Source of the DNA: Ancylostoma caninum | Taxonomy: Eukaryota; Nematoda; Chromadorea; Rhabditida; Ancylostomatidae | NCBI GenBank assembly: GCA_037903475.1 | Contig: JBAJFG010000004.1 | Span: 1,983,001 to 2,047,000, forward strand | Direction of reading: 5' to 3' | Length of the DNA: 64,000 bases | Part shown: positions 53,395 to 64,000 of the stretch, in pieces | Layout: each line of letters begins with the position of its first letter | Numbering within the stretch: the stretch's first letter is position 1 | The notes under the pieces: model-generated | The model's database searches: none | Told to the model about the DNA's origin: nothing | What the model saw: only the letters and a program-made list of their open reading frames with translations | Made by a program: the position numbers and the translations under genes

Positions 53395-55539
53395 TCAGCT
53401 GATCAAGCGTAACACTTCCTTTAGCTCCTCTTTGGTGTTTATTTCTGGTTCACTCCTTCTTATTTCCCTGGCTTCCATTATCTTTCTCTCCAACGTCCTC
53501 GTGAGGTTACGGTGGAGAACACGGACCGTAAACACAGGTGGTGGTTCGTTCGTGTGCCTTAGAGTCCGATGCCTCGAAAAACTTTCTTTCGGGTATGAAG
53601 CAGGGTTTGCCAACGCCCGTCTGTGTTCATCTAGCCTTCTGCGCAGCGGCCTCATCGTTTCTCCGATATACGTTTCACCACATCCAGCGCATTTAATCAT
53701 ATATACAGTACCCCGAAGGTCGCAGATCATCTCCTCAGTGCAGTAACGACAGTCCGTTTCGAGGCACTTATTCTCGTAAATGCGTGTGGACGTGAGCAGG
53801 TCTTTCAACGTCGGTGGAGAGCGGAATACAAGTCGAATGGGCAATCGCGATTCCCTCACAGCCTGATTTATTTTCCGAGCACAACTGTCTCCCACATATG
53901 GAAGGGCGAGTGTCAGGCCATCCATAGTTGAATGTGGGAACCAACTTCGTGGAATTTGTACACGATACCCATTTTCATCGAGTATGCGAGCAACTTCATT
54001 TTCTATTGCAGAATTCGTTGTCGTGCACAATCGATCTTTGGTCTTAAGGAAGTTCCGCACCACATTCGCTTTCACAAAGACTGGGTGAGCACTTCTTGAG
54101 TGCACCAAGATGTTGCGTGAGGCTGGTTTCCTGTACCAGAGATATTCCGTTTGACCATCAACGATCCTTATCTTCGTATTTAAGAACGGGAGAAATCCGT
54201 CCTCATCAGGTTCTTCCATCGTAAAAGATACGTTGTCGTCAACCGCATTCAACTGCTCCAGTGTCTTCACAACCTCCGTTTTGTCGCGCCCAATCACGAA
54301 AACATCGTCGATGTACCGCTTATACAGCAGAATGTGAGATGTTAGCGACGTGCGTTCGATGTGATCTAAGAAAATAATGGCCAGCAATGGCGCTATGCGA
54401 TTTCCCATGGCCAAACCCCGCCGCTGTTCGAAGATCTTGTTGTTGAAACAGAAAATGTTACAGGCGAGAACAGCGTCGAGCATGATTTTGATGTCATCTG
54501 AGTCAAATCCCATGTTTGGAATTTGGCTTTGGTGCTGTTTGTATAGGGATATGACGGCATCCACGGCGTAATTGTTGTTAACGTTGGTGTATAAGGATGC
54601 AACGTCAAAACTCGCATATGAGGCCTTTGCTGGTGCCTTGCACTGTGATAGCGAGGCTAAGAAATCGTCCACATTCACAATATGTGCTCCAACGAATTGA
54701 AGCAATGGTGATAAGACTTTCACGAGTAGCCAACTAAGTCTGTCAGATGGTCCTCCACAAGATGAAATGATAGGTCTTGTCTTGATTTCATCAGGAGCTA
54801 TCGTGATCAGATCAGTTGCTGAGGACAGTTTATGAGTCTTCACGAGATTGTAGAATGTGGGAACGATCGGGTGTAAGTCCAAGAGCTGTTTGGCAACAAC
54901 ACCACCCAGTCTTGGTTTCACCACGGTTGTTACTGCCTGTTTCACTTTATCACATGCCCTAGTGAACGCAGCCATGGTAGTTTCACCATATGTCGAGGAA
55001 TCGGATAGTACTCTCTCAGTGATGATCTTGTCCATCGACTGTGGCATAACTACAAAGGAGCCACACTTGTCTCCAACAGTGAAACGCAATCTATCCTTCA
55101 GTCGAAGAAGCTTTGCTATGCCTCTCCTTTCACTTGCTGTCAGGTTAGAACGATAGACTCTCGTTGCTTCACTCAAGTAAATCCGTTGTATGGCCATTTC
55201 CAGGCTAGCTATCCTTGAGTCGACTTCCGGGGCTGGTCTTGGAAGCTTGATTCCTCTTGCAGCGAATGGCATAGAGGAAACAATTGCCGATTGTCGATCA
55301 AGTACCGTTGGTCCGTTCTGTAGCCTCCAACGCAGTCGATGGGCGAATTGATGAACGCCGCAAAGAGCCTTGTCAACGATGGAATTGTTGACTTTCGGAG
55401 ATACAGCAAAAGATGGACCGAGATTGAGTGCAGCTGCCATATCACTATCAACTTTATCAATTTGTTTTTTGTTGTTTTTTAGGAGCGGCTTAAGAATAGC
55501 CAAAATACTACTGCACCAAATCATTTTACTCGAACTCAT
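53395..55539 (-). CDS. Penelope-like reverse transcriptase with GIY-YIG endonuclease
   Basis: One uninterrupted frame of 714 codons from ATG 55539. The frame is open about 30 nt further upstream without another ATG. N-terminal part: LNLGPSFAVSPK (about residues 38-49), typical of Penelope proteins. RT domain: VPTFYNLVKTHK, TRPIISSCGGPSDRLSW, SYASFDVASLYTNV (motif A), RRGLAMGNRIAPLLA (motif B), LYKRYIDDVFVIG (catalytic Y-I-D-D, about residues 402-414), GFLPFLNTKIRI. C-terminal endonuclease: GTVYMIKCAGCGETYIGETM (GIY-YIG variant V-Y-x11-Y-I-G, about residues 631-650), LRRRLDEHRRAL, then the basic tail. All RT catalytic residues are present, so the protein could be functional. Penelope elements use the GIY-YIG nuclease to open target DNA for reverse transcription. 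Confidence 0.95.
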   Translation of the reverse strand: MSSSKMIWCSSILAILKPLLKNNKKQIDKVDSDMAAALNLGPSFAVSPKVNNSIVDKALCGVHQFAHRLRWRLQNGPTVLDRQSAIVSSMPFAARGIKLPRPAPEVDSRIASLEMAIQRIYLSEATRVYRSNLTASERRGIAKLLRLKDRLRFTVGDKCGSFVVMPQSMDKIITERVLSDSSTYGETTMAAFTRACDKVKQAVTTVVKPRLGGVVAKQLLDLHPIVPTFYNLVKTHKLSSATDLITIAPDEIKTRPIISSCGGPSDRLSWLLVKVLSPLLQFVGAHIVNVDDFLASLSQCKAPAKASYASFDVASLYTNVNNNYAVDAVISLYKQHQSQIPNMGFDSDDIKIMLDAVLACNIFCFNNKIFEQRRGLAMGNRIAPLLAIIFLDHIERTSLTSHILLYKRYIDDVFVIGRDKTEVVKTLEQLNAVDDNVSFTMEEPDEDGFLPFLNTKIRIVDGQTEYLWYRKPASRNILVHSRSAHPVFVKANVVRNFLKTKDRLCTTTNSAIENEVARILDENGYRVQIPRSWFPHSTMDGLTLALPYVGDSCARKINQAVRESRLPIRLVFRSPPTLKDLLTSTRIYENKCLETDCRYCTEEMICDLRGTVYMIKCAGCGETYIGETMRPLRRRLDEHRRALANPASYPKESFSRHRTLRHTNEPPPVFTVRVLHRNLTRTLERKIMEAREIRRSEPEINTKEELKEVLRLIS

Positions 55540-55620
55540 GGGGAAGCAGCTAAGAGGTACCTGACCTAATTAAAGCCACCCAAAAGGGCCATGGAGGCTG
55601 CCAGTAACTTACCATAACTG

Positions 55621-57142
55621 TGCTGCATGGAGTATGACGGCGTCAGCAAGTTGTTACGCTGCACCCTTCTCAGCGCTTCTCCCATTTCGACACTTTTTGT
55701 GAGTTTAAAACCTAGCCGCTCCTGGTTAGTCAAATATGTGAATATTGTGGAAGTGAAGAGGCCGAATTTCGAGAAAAAAACCTACTGAGTTTGGAAAATA
55801 AGCACTGGATGATTTTAATTTTCTTCTTATTGAGCAACAGCACCATTTGTCGAAGCTATTAGTAGTCTATCATGTCACAAAATTTCAAACCTGCGTGATT
55901 TAATGCAGAAAAACTCATATCTAACTCTATACAAGTCTAGCTCGTCTAACAGAGTCATGATGGACTGCGCCGGTCTTGCTACAGGCGCTTTACGGCTCTG
56001 TACCCAGTTGTTGAGCTTATCTGACGTTAATCAGGTTGGTAACCCCTTGGCAGTGACCCGAACTCATGCGAGAACACTCAACACTGGTTCAGACCCACTC
56101 ACATGAGCCGCATCGCAGCATCGCTCGAACATGAGAACACTGACTCCAGTGGAATGCGAGGACGCGCAGACAAGCAGAGCGTCGAAATACAGATGACGTG
56201 CACTGATGGGGTCCAATTCTAAGATGAACATACATACAGTTCTTTTGCTAGGAAAGAAAAATCGAACGTAGCTAAGCGACGCTGAGAGAACCGTGGGCAA
56301 GCTTAGTGCGCGTGCTTCGAATTAACACATTACATGAAAACGCGTTAACGGCTCTGTGCTGGTTCTTCACCTTGGGGAGAGAGCCACAAAGCACGTGGCG
56401 AGCTAATGTGATCCATTTCCCACCTCTGAAACCACACATTCGCCAAAGACTGTCCTTCAGACCATACTCCTCTTGTACTGTGGGATAAGTAATGAGAAAA
56501 CAGCCTAAAGCTTTCGAAAAATGCTTTTTCCGGTTGTTCCCTTTGTTATGAAGTATGAGGATCTATTGTGATAAAATTTTCATCATTTCCCCAATTTTGC
56601 TTCCGCAAGTGAGGCCATACATCTTTTCCACGCCTTTGCACCCTTTCGTGTTTTAATGTGTACATGAATGAAAGAAGTACGTAAGAATAACAGGTATCAT
56701 AATGAAGTTGTTGGCACCTTTTCATGCCACACTTAGAATCCTCGCGACTGCTTCTGCTCGCTGGCATACGCCTCCAAGGGCTTTTTTTTAGTTGCCTGAG
56801 TGTACCGAAGTGATTTCAGAAGAATAATCTCTCTCTCTCTCTCCATCCCTCCTCTCTATTTTCCTCCCACGCCCCCTCATCGAGCTCCTACCTATTCATT
56901 TGTTTGAGTACTGATATCTATATGTTGATTCATAACGTCCATAGGGTAACGTGAATTTCTCTACTACTTTTTTTTCGCTTAAGACTGCTTATTCCTCCAA
57001 AGCACACCACTCCCGAGAATGTGTTACCAATATTTTTAAATTACTTTGCAAAGGGGATACTTCCACTAGCTTATTTTTGGTATTTCACTCTTAAATACAT
57101 GACACATTTGAATATTGAATTCGAACAACTCAAATCTGAATT
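55621..57142. other. No gene recognised
   Basis: A (CT)n tract lies at 56829-56843. Frames at 55903-56106, 56064-56300 and 56546-56767 have no support. Confidence 0.4.
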
Positions 57143-57620
57143 TACAATACCCGAACTAAGTTTGTTAAAAATGAACATTCAGGACGCGGATTTGCGTTCT
57201 TTTCGTTCCAGGGTGATAACTTATCGTAACAAAGCGATTCACAGGCCAAACCACGGGTCAGAAGCACCAGTGGAGTGGGCTAGCATACATATTTCATGAA
57301 ACCAGTTCTAAATTTCGATTTTGAACATTGAAATCCCAGAGTCATTTATAGTGCTCGGATCATGCCGCGCATCAAAGTATGTCACGCGCTATGCGCGGCA
57401 AGGCCGTGGCAGAACTAAAAATTTGCGAAATTCGTTGTTGAAAATCAAAATTTAGGGCTGATTTCATGAAATATGGTAGCCCACTCCATTCCCGTCTTTG
57501 ACCTCTGGTTTCGTCTGCAAATCGTTTTGTTACGATGAGCTACATATAACCCTAGAATGAAAATAACGCAAATCCGCGTTCTAGATCTTCATTTTTAACA
57601 AACTTAGTGCGGGTACTGTA
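57143..57620. repeat. 478-bp foldback element
   Basis: Ends TACAATACCCGAACTAAG and inverted CTTAGTGCGGGTACTGTA. Arms of more than 200 bp match with gaps: TTTGTTAAAAATGAA and TTCATTTTTAACAAA, ACGCGGATTTGCGTT and AACGCAAATCCGCGT, ATTTCATGAAA near the centre. The central loop contains GCCGCGCATCAAAG ... CGCGCTATGCGCGGC. No coding capacity. Confidence 0.9.
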
Positions 57621-58219
57621 TTTTCCTGATAACTTCATCTCTAAATTCCTGCTGTACGGGTCCTTTCTCTGGCGGAGACCTATTGTATATATGTTACTTG
57701 GTGTATGTTCTGCCACTTCATCAACGATAGGATCTGGTAGTCGTCAAAGGTGTCCTACGCATTCAGTCGAAGCATTATATGTTACCATTATATAACACCA
57801 TTGCAATGAAACTATTCCTATTTTTGGTTAGATTCACTCATGTGCATAAACAGGTGCTCTTAACTGTCACGAGCCCATGAATATTCATAAGTGAGGATGG
57901 GTGAACATAAACACAAACACATAAGGCCTGACACATGCATTTTCGCTGAAGCATGTGAATTTCTTCCAAAAAACACGCGTTCTCATGTGTTTGAAAAGTT
58001 CTCTTTTCAGTCTTCTCATTGATTTTTTCAGGAATTTCGTGTGTGGGAGCTTCCAGCTTTCCAGTGGGAGTTTCCATACTCGCTCATATTTCCCATTCTT
58101 AATTCACACAGACTTGACAATTCCGACCACTTCGCACATAAATATGTACTTCTTTTCTAGAGTGAATTTTAATTTACTTTCTATTCTCTGTTCCTTGTTC
58201 AAGTATCCTTTGAAGCCTC
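57621..58219. other. No supported gene
   Basis: A minus-strand frame at 57838-58077 starts METPTGKLEAPTHEIPEKIN and is rich in Glu and Lys, unlike its surroundings, so an exon is possible. I found no partner exon or clear donor. Confidence 0.25.
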
Positions 58220-58345
58220 TGCCCAGACAAACTTCCGTAACATCCGCGGAGCTTGTTCGGAACTTCCGTGGGCGACCCGACGGAAGTTCTGAATAAGCTC
58301 CGCGGAAGTTCCGAACTGGCTCCGTGGAAGTTCCGAAATCGAACA
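58220..58345. repeat. Short repeats of CTCCGCGGAAGTTCCG
   Basis: The motif CTCCG(C/T)GGAAGTTCCGAA occurs at about 58299 and 58321 and inverted near 58243 and 58265, with GGAACTTCCGTGGG between. One more copy lies alone at 58891. A small foldback repeat. Confidence 0.7.
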
Positions 58346-60106
58346 AGAGTGACGTAATTCGCGTATTGTAGAGTCAATCATAATTCGAGTAATAAGGTAA
58401 AATCAGCCAACATGGAATGATGAACACCTCCAGCGTCCCGATGCCAAAAATCGTGGGATTATGAATCCCACCACACCATCGTTCTAGCACTGATTGCGCC
58501 TGCAGCAGCTACACATGTTCTCTGAAGATGAGCTTCAAGCAGGTCTGCCCTCTGACTGTGCTACGTATCTGCGTCAGGTTTCAAACTCAATGATAACATT
58601 GAAAAATTCCTCTTTGGCAAGAATCTGTTAAATTTTCGTATTTATGGGGATAATCCCGGGGGTACATTTATCTAACACGAGCTTTACCCGAAATTCGACA
58701 TTAAAGATGTCATTATTGAGGCATCTCGAAGTGAATTTCGAGGAGAAAGTAGAAAGTAAAAAATTCCTTATTCTACCACGACTTCTTATTTGTCTAGCCG
58801 AAGTCAATCAAGAACATGTCACTATAAAAATGGACGAAAATATGCTATTTGATCTGTTAGTTTCTTGGATTATTCTATCTGTCTCGAAGCTCCGCGGAAG
58901 TTCCGAAAGTTTGTCTGGGTGGAAGCTTTCAAAATCGATGTCTCTCATAAAGTTCTCAGTCTCTTTCTCGTTTCTGCGATAGCTCGATTCACATCAGTTG
59001 TCAGAGCTTGTGGATTTTTTTGAATACCAACATATTTCATTACTATGCTGGAAGAAAGTATTATCATTTTCTAGTTTCCAGTAATTGGCTATAATTCAAT
59101 TTTTTTCGAAGAATTTCCTCTGCCTCATTTTCAGTATTGCATCTAACTATTCAATTTTGACAGCACAAATTCAAATTGATTCTCCAGAATCTTCCTCTTT
59201 TGAATGCTTGCTGTCCGGATCGGCTAAAACTCAATGAAACAATTGTCCAAAAACTCGGCAAAAGATAGAACTTTTAAAAATACAAGATATTTCTAGCACA
59301 TAGTAGTTCATAGAGAGGTCCTGTAAAAAAATTTCCGCCCTCGTTTCGTTAGATATGGAGTTTTGTGTTCTGTATGCACATACATACGTACATGCGACAT
59401 CGTATGCCTCAACTCCAAAACTGCACTCCATTATAAACTCAAATTTCTGTTCAAGGATCACTCTCTCTCAATAATCAAACGCATGTTTTTCTCGAGAAAG
59501 CTACAAGTTCTATTCCTGGATGTGGTAGTTGGTCGCCGGCGGATACTCGTGAAGCGTGAGCGTGTGGTGTGACAAGGCGAATTCCGACACTTTCCCGTTG
59601 AGAAATTGTTGAGCCAGCCTACATGTGAAAACTGTATAGTATCTGTTGATTATCTAGCATTTCAGGATCAAATTACATATTATTATTCCCGTGCAATGCC
59701 AAGAACGCAAGCGTTGCGAAACACGAAAATGGGTTTCGCGCCGTCACATTCTTTTGTTGGTTTTATTTTTTGGTTTTTTTCTAATGGATTCGCGTATGTG
59801 TGCTGAGAAGATTTATCAAGCCTTGCATTGGCTTCAAAATATACCCTGGACAGGAATTCCAACAGTGACTACTCTCACATATGGAAAAATTTGGATTAGA
59901 TCTTGACGAGATTATGCTCATCCACCGAGAAACGTGGGAGAAGGGGAAAGAGAGAAGACTTAGCCTAAAAAGGGGTATGTCTCGATTAGACCTTTACCAT
60001 CATGGCCTAATTTCACCCTTTTAGCCGCAGACGAGAGCACTAAATTGGTTGTTCATGTTTGCTTACAACCAGGAAGGAAAGCTGATGCAAAGTGATTAGA
60101 TCTTCT
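58346..60106. other. No gene recognised
   Basis: Frames at 58644-58982 and 59231-59461 lack domain signal and splice partners. Nothing else seen. Confidence 0.35.
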
Positions 60107-60271
60107 TCACGAAAACACGTGAGGTTCGTCTGCGGGAGTGTTTCGTGCTTGAGGTGCTTCCTCATCTTCATCTTCCTCGTGGTTATCTCCGTTCTCCGCT
60201 GTTTTCGATGAGCACGTCAAGCCACTTCTATTTAGTTCCGCAATTCGCAGATCAAATGATTCAACTATGCT
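60107..60271 (-). CDS. Terminal exon of an unidentified minus-strand gene
   Basis: After an acceptor GGGGGCAG at 60272-60279 (minus strand) an open exon encodes SIVESFDLRIAELNRSGL, then SSKTAENGDNHEEDEDEEAP and NTPADEPHVFS before a TGA at 60109-60107. The acidic, low-complexity tail and regular codon pattern differ from the random frames nearby. Upstream exons should lie above 60.3 kb, where two candidate frames around 60600-60720 after TTATTGCAG could not be decided. No function can be given. Confidence 0.4.
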   Translation of the reverse strand, partial: SIVESFDLRIAELNRSGLTCSSKTAENGDNHEEDEDEEAPQARNTPADEPHVFS

Positions 60272-60859
60272 CTGCCCCCAACGCCCTTGTTAGAAGCCAA
60301 ATCACATGAATAAAATTTTATAGGGTTTATAAAGGGCACGGTTGTCACGTGTTTGGTCTGAAGTGTATTCAGAGAAAGTAAGGCATGCATGGAGTATCTT
60401 GGGAACTCAATAAAAACTAACTGTTGGGAGCTGAGACTCATGTACTTGCGAAGTACCTATGTGAATACTAGATTACAAACGGCTCTAGACTCTGTGTCAT
60501 CTAGAATTCAGCTCGTAAATATTGATCTTTCCCCTTACAAAATTTTGAGCGTGCGAATAGCATGTTTAAAAGGAGATATTTTGTGAGATCCATACTCGTA
60601 GTACTAGCAACGGATCATGCAGTATAGTGAGTGGGGCAAATTTTTTTATATCCATCATCTCCAGCACTAGCAAGCGTTCTTCGTTGAATTCCCCGATTGT
60701 TATTCCTCGTCTGCAATAACAAACGGGTGTCGTTGTCGAGCTACTTCCTTGCATTGTTAAATGATTCATGATTGATGTCTTTGGCAATTAGTACTCGACG
60801 GAACCACGCGCACTTTCTTCCAAAAATCAAGAAAATATGTATACATGGAAATGGCTGAC

Positions 60860-61310
60860 GCAGGAGGAGCAGCGGGCGGACCCGGGAATGGGTCGCCGAA
60901 TTTTTGAACTTGATTTAGAAAACAGGAAAAAATATTGTATAAGCTTATTTTTGTTGTTTATTTTTTGTTATTGTTTTTTAATATTTATTATTAATTAAAT
61001 AATATTAAAATTTATATTTTAGTTGTTTCATCATTTCATCTTGGTCCGCAGTGTAGCTGAGTTGGCACCTTTTTTACCGCGCTCTTCCCTGGCTGGCATG
61101 TCCTGCGTCTGGCACTGGTATACATGCGAATGTATTGTGCTCCCTAATATCCTTCTTGCGATCGCAGAAGTTGTTCACCAGCCTCACTTATTTACCCATT
61201 TGTTTTTTTTCTATTTATTAACCCACTCATTTATTGATCTACATATATCTATCATATTTAGGGGCTCACACTGGAAACTCCAGTGATGGATGCCTACATC
61301 ACTAGCTACG
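60860..61310. repeat. Decayed AT-rich MITE-like repeat
   Basis: Shares GGAATGGGTCGCCGAATTTTTGAA-type sequence and an AT-rich body with the element at 16229-16511, but has no clean inverted ends. Confidence 0.35.
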
Positions 61311-62017
61311 CCACATGCGAAGTGACACTCTGATTGTCTGTGCATCCACGCATTTCATTGATATCACTGCTCTCATCCTTGTCGGATTCTTCTAATTCCC
61401 TTTCTAACCCCTTCAAACAGAGTGAGAAACGTCAACCACTAGTGTTTTTTATACACTGACAGACTGTGCCCCAATAGAGCTACAAAAAAGTTCCCCAGAC
61501 TTTGCAAAAAATATAACATCTGGTCGACTGTGCATGATGTAATACTTCTAAGTTATTCCGTAAAAGAAATCCAGTTGCAGAAAGTCGCCGAGCGCTGATA
61601 GCATGCAGTTCCTCCCTAGACCCTTGCAAATTGCTAGATTTGAGCGAAGTGATTTTTTGTGAACAAAGTAAATTCATGGCGTAGCAGAGGCGCATATCGC
61701 CTGCAACTTTTTCCCCTCACAACATCGGCCTGCTGCAACTGACCAGAGTCGAAAACCTACTGTATGCATTCGTGATTCGTACAAAGCCACAAAAATAAGA
61801 GGCAATGAATTTTTGCATGTTTGATTAGTGCACACTCCATTAAAAAAACTTACACGCACATTTCCAACTCGCTGTTGTAGCCAGATTTATGACTGCTCTC
61901 TGGAAGGCTGCAGGCTACCACAAGACCTAAATTGGATCTGTTTTGTTATGTGGTAGAACCCGTTCACGACCACGTGAGCCACAGATGAGGCACGCTCTTC
62001 CGCATGGTTCATTTTAC

Positions 62018-62144
62018 TCCTGTGCAGCACGAATGCAGCCCGTACGGCATAAGGAGGAGGGCAGCAGCTGGGAAGAGATGCTGCCAGAACTTCTACTAGA
62101 CGCATTACGTCGTTCGGGCTGCTCTCGTGCTGCACAGTTATCAG
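62018..62144. repeat. MITE family 2, copy 4
   Basis: The shortest copy, 127 bp: left TGTGCAGCACGAATGCAGCC, right inverted GGCTGCTCTCGTGCTGCACAG followed by TTATCAG. The middle GGCAGCAGCTGGGAAGAGATGCTGCCA matches the arms of the other copies. Confidence 0.8.
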
Positions 62145-62977
62145 AGTAAGAGATCATTGAGCCTTCCGTAAGACCTGCTGAAGTGCATCCTCACCGAACG
62201 ATCGCAGGTTCTTCGCTGCGTGATGGATCAAGAACGGGGTATTCACACTATTCTCATATTTTATTTCACGCTACGTTGCGATTTCTGGAAATTTCCTGCA
62301 CCGGCTTCATGAGCGCATCACGAGAGGATCTTCACTCATCCAAGGTATTCCCTCCGAGAAAGCTGGCAAGTTGACACAGCGCATTTCGTGGGTGTAGAAG
62401 TGGTCGGTGTGTTGTGCGTTCGGTGGCTTCTGGGGGCAGCGCGGCGGCGACCTCGGCGACGGCCGCCACACGTCGTTCGCGGGCGCATGATGTGTCGGGC
62501 GCTTCCGACCGGTTAATCAGCTATCGATTGTTCGTTATCGTTGCGAGTCGGGGCTTCCCCGTTGTTATGTACACACACGCGCTCTTATACACCTGCCCGT
62601 CCTTCCTGGCCGGCAGCTGCTGGATCGATGGCGTCGGAACTCCCGACGTACTCGCGCTGCACTCCTCTGCCCCGAAGATCCTCCTTAGTGAGTGCATCCG
62701 CTCCAGGTGGTCCTTGACCGAGGAACCATACTTTCTGTGTTTTTATCGAAGCCTTGTGCCCTTTTCAATGAGTCGTTTCTCCGGCTCATTTTTAATCTTT
62801 GGGCTCCGAAGTCGTGTGAACTCTGCGCCAGAGCGCTGGTCTTTCAGGGCAGAATGTCAACAAGCCGTACTATTGACATACACACATAACTAACATAGAG
62901 CAAGTAACTTGTACTTTTAGTTCCTCCACGGATTGGCACTAGAATTAGCTGAGGACGATGGGAAGTAGCTTCTAAAT
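62145..62977. other. GC-richer block without supported gene
   Basis: 62400-62520 is notably GC-rich for this window (GGCGGCGACCTCGGCGACGG). The long plus-strand frame at 62414-62893 is probably a consequence of composition. I see no domain on either strand. Confidence 0.3.
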
Positions 62978-63613
62978 TTAGCAACGCTGGACAAAAAGAG
63001 CAGATCAGGATATCTGTTGACTCACTTCGTACGCTCTCAAAAGTCGTGCATTCCACTGCTCTAGTGGATTGTACCCACGTCCTCTCCAGCAACGATCGAA
63101 GTAAAGTAAGCACTCATCAACTGCTACGGCCATCGTTCCACAAACTTGGCAAAGTGTGGGCGTTTTTATAATTTTAGCATATAATTGCAACAATTGCCGC
63201 AGACAACAGTGACTGTACTTTATTGCTATCAGTCGCAGGTGTACCGTGGCAGCGACAGCGCTTGACGAAAACAGTAAAATCGTGGAATAGTGGATCTGGC
63301 AGCAGAACCAGATTTTGCAAGATTTGCCCTTCTCGAAGCCTCATCTGGTTTTTATTTTGTTTCCTTTTTATATCTCCCACATCCACATCGATAATCGTTA
63401 ATAATTACTGAATAATATGGCTCAAATAATGGAGTTTCAACATCTGCAGAACAATCAAACATGGTTTCATGTTGAACCTTGAGATATGTACCTAGCAAAC
63501 AAGCTTCTTTTTGACTCGGACGCCTCAAAACCTCTATGAGGAGTTTTCTACGTTCTGCGAATTCATGTCTTTGTTTCGTGAAATTATTCACTTTCTGATG
63601 TCCCCTCTTCGAA
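62978..63613 (-). CDS. Gene C: 3' exons of an unidentified minus-strand gene
   Basis: Exons 63613(?)-63409, 63344-63245, 63144-63026 and possibly 62986-62978 join on the minus strand with introns of 64, 100 and 39 bp (GT..AG each) and matching phases (0, 1, 0). The product reads FTKQRHEFAERRKLLIEVLR, CLLGTYLKVQHETMFDCSAD, then MRLREGQILQNLVLLPDPLF, VFVKRCRCHVCGTMAVAVDE and CLLYFDRCWRGRGYNPLEQ, ending shortly after LLRAYE. The cysteines (C-x-C-x2-C, then C, then C) may bind metal or form disulfides. I recognise no family. The donor after LLRAYE is a perfect GTGAGT. The 5' boundary of the first exon is unresolved. An exon-like frame with ILEAQNLMAIMSGPAAMKRA at about 63640-63740 probably belongs to the same gene. 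Confidence 0.4.
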
Positions 63614-64000
63614 AGAAAATTACTTTTTAAAAATGCTTGGCAATGCAGCGCGTTTCATGGCTGCAGGACCACTCATGATTGCCATCAAATTCTGAGCTTC
63701 AAGAATTGCGGCTATGAACGATTTCTTTTGCTGTAAATGGCGCATTCCCCATTTCAAAATAGACTAGCGAGGACAAAATTAGGCTGCCTTGCTTCCTCCA
63801 CGTAATTTTCCTTCTAACAATTTCAGCTCTTCATACCGCCCCATTGTTGTAGGACCACTTCGAAAAATTTAATAACTTATCCTGAATTATAGTCATATTA
63901 TTATTTTATTTTTTGCAATATAAAATAGAAAATCCACCAAGAAAACATGTACATCTACAGCGGTTTCAACTCTCTTCATTTTGCCATGACACTCTACGAG
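63614..64000 (-). other. Possible upstream exons of gene C
   Basis: Minus-strand frames QKKSFIAAILEAQNLMAIMS (after CATTTACAG) and MGRYEELKLLEGKL (about 63840-63795) look coding, but I could not find introns that join them in phase. The gene may continue beyond the window. Confidence 0.3.

Larger units (their letters stand above)
53040..55620 (-). mobile_element. Penelope-like element
   Basis: The element comprises the RT/GIY-YIG frame, an approximately 350-bp 3' region with the hammerhead-like motif, and a short 5' region. I cannot see target duplications or a second copy of the terminal repeat upstream, so the boundaries are approximate and the 5' end may be truncated. Confidence 0.75.

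Overview
The window looks like a piece of a repeat-rich nematode genome, most likely a clade V (strongylid, hookworm-like) parasite. The reasons are small coding exons with short GT..AG introns, an intron-3' consensus of the TTTCAG type, Helitron 3' termini with the GAGCGAAGC hairpin loop, and a density of mariner, BEL, RTE and Penelope-type elements that leaves little single-copy sequence. There are no bacterial features. The species is an inference.

Host genes. Two complete plus-strand genes can be assembled by eye from exons whose splice phases all agree. Gene A has five exons (23660-27689, 249 aa) and an F-box-like N-terminus. Gene B has six exons (27725-38337, 255 aa) and no family I recognise. 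Gene B starts only 35 bp after the stop codon of gene A, which suggests co-transcription. Two further minus-strand genes are only partly visible: three or four linked exons at 62978-63613 and a single acidic terminal exon at 60107-60271.

Mobile elements, left to right. 0.8-11 kb holds foldback/MITE copies, two Helitron 3' ends, a (CA)n tract of about 285 bp and a mariner fragment. 11.9-15.4 kb holds an RTE-like non-LTR element with an open endonuclease ORF and a deleted reverse-transcriptase half. 16-23.5 kb holds MITEs, a Helitron-like element with 117-bp internal repeats and a tRNA-derived SINE. Intron 1 of gene B (27.8-35.2 kb) holds a nested structure: a BEL/Pao element with two almost identical LTRs, abutting a third, older LTR that is itself split by a 1284-bp mariner. 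Intron 3 of gene B carries a foldback element, a MITE and a 76-bp tandem triplication of the MITE end. 38.4-40.4 kb is a broken Upf1-like helicase pseudogene, 40.6-43.4 kb a broken Ty3/Gypsy element, and 44-47.4 kb a second RTE-like element in opposite orientation whose 5' leader is homologous to the first. 47.6-51 kb holds tandem repeats, a Helitron-like fragment and a palindromic mariner made of two inverted 3' halves, one of them carrying a CR1-like insertion. 53.0-55.6 kb is a Penelope-like element with a single open 714-aa RT plus GIY-YIG frame and a hammerhead-core-like motif downstream.

How it fits together. The genes sit in a field of nested insertions. Introns of genes A and B hold members of MITE families found elsewhere in the window, so the layout records repeated waves of mobile-element insertion rather than one functional cluster.
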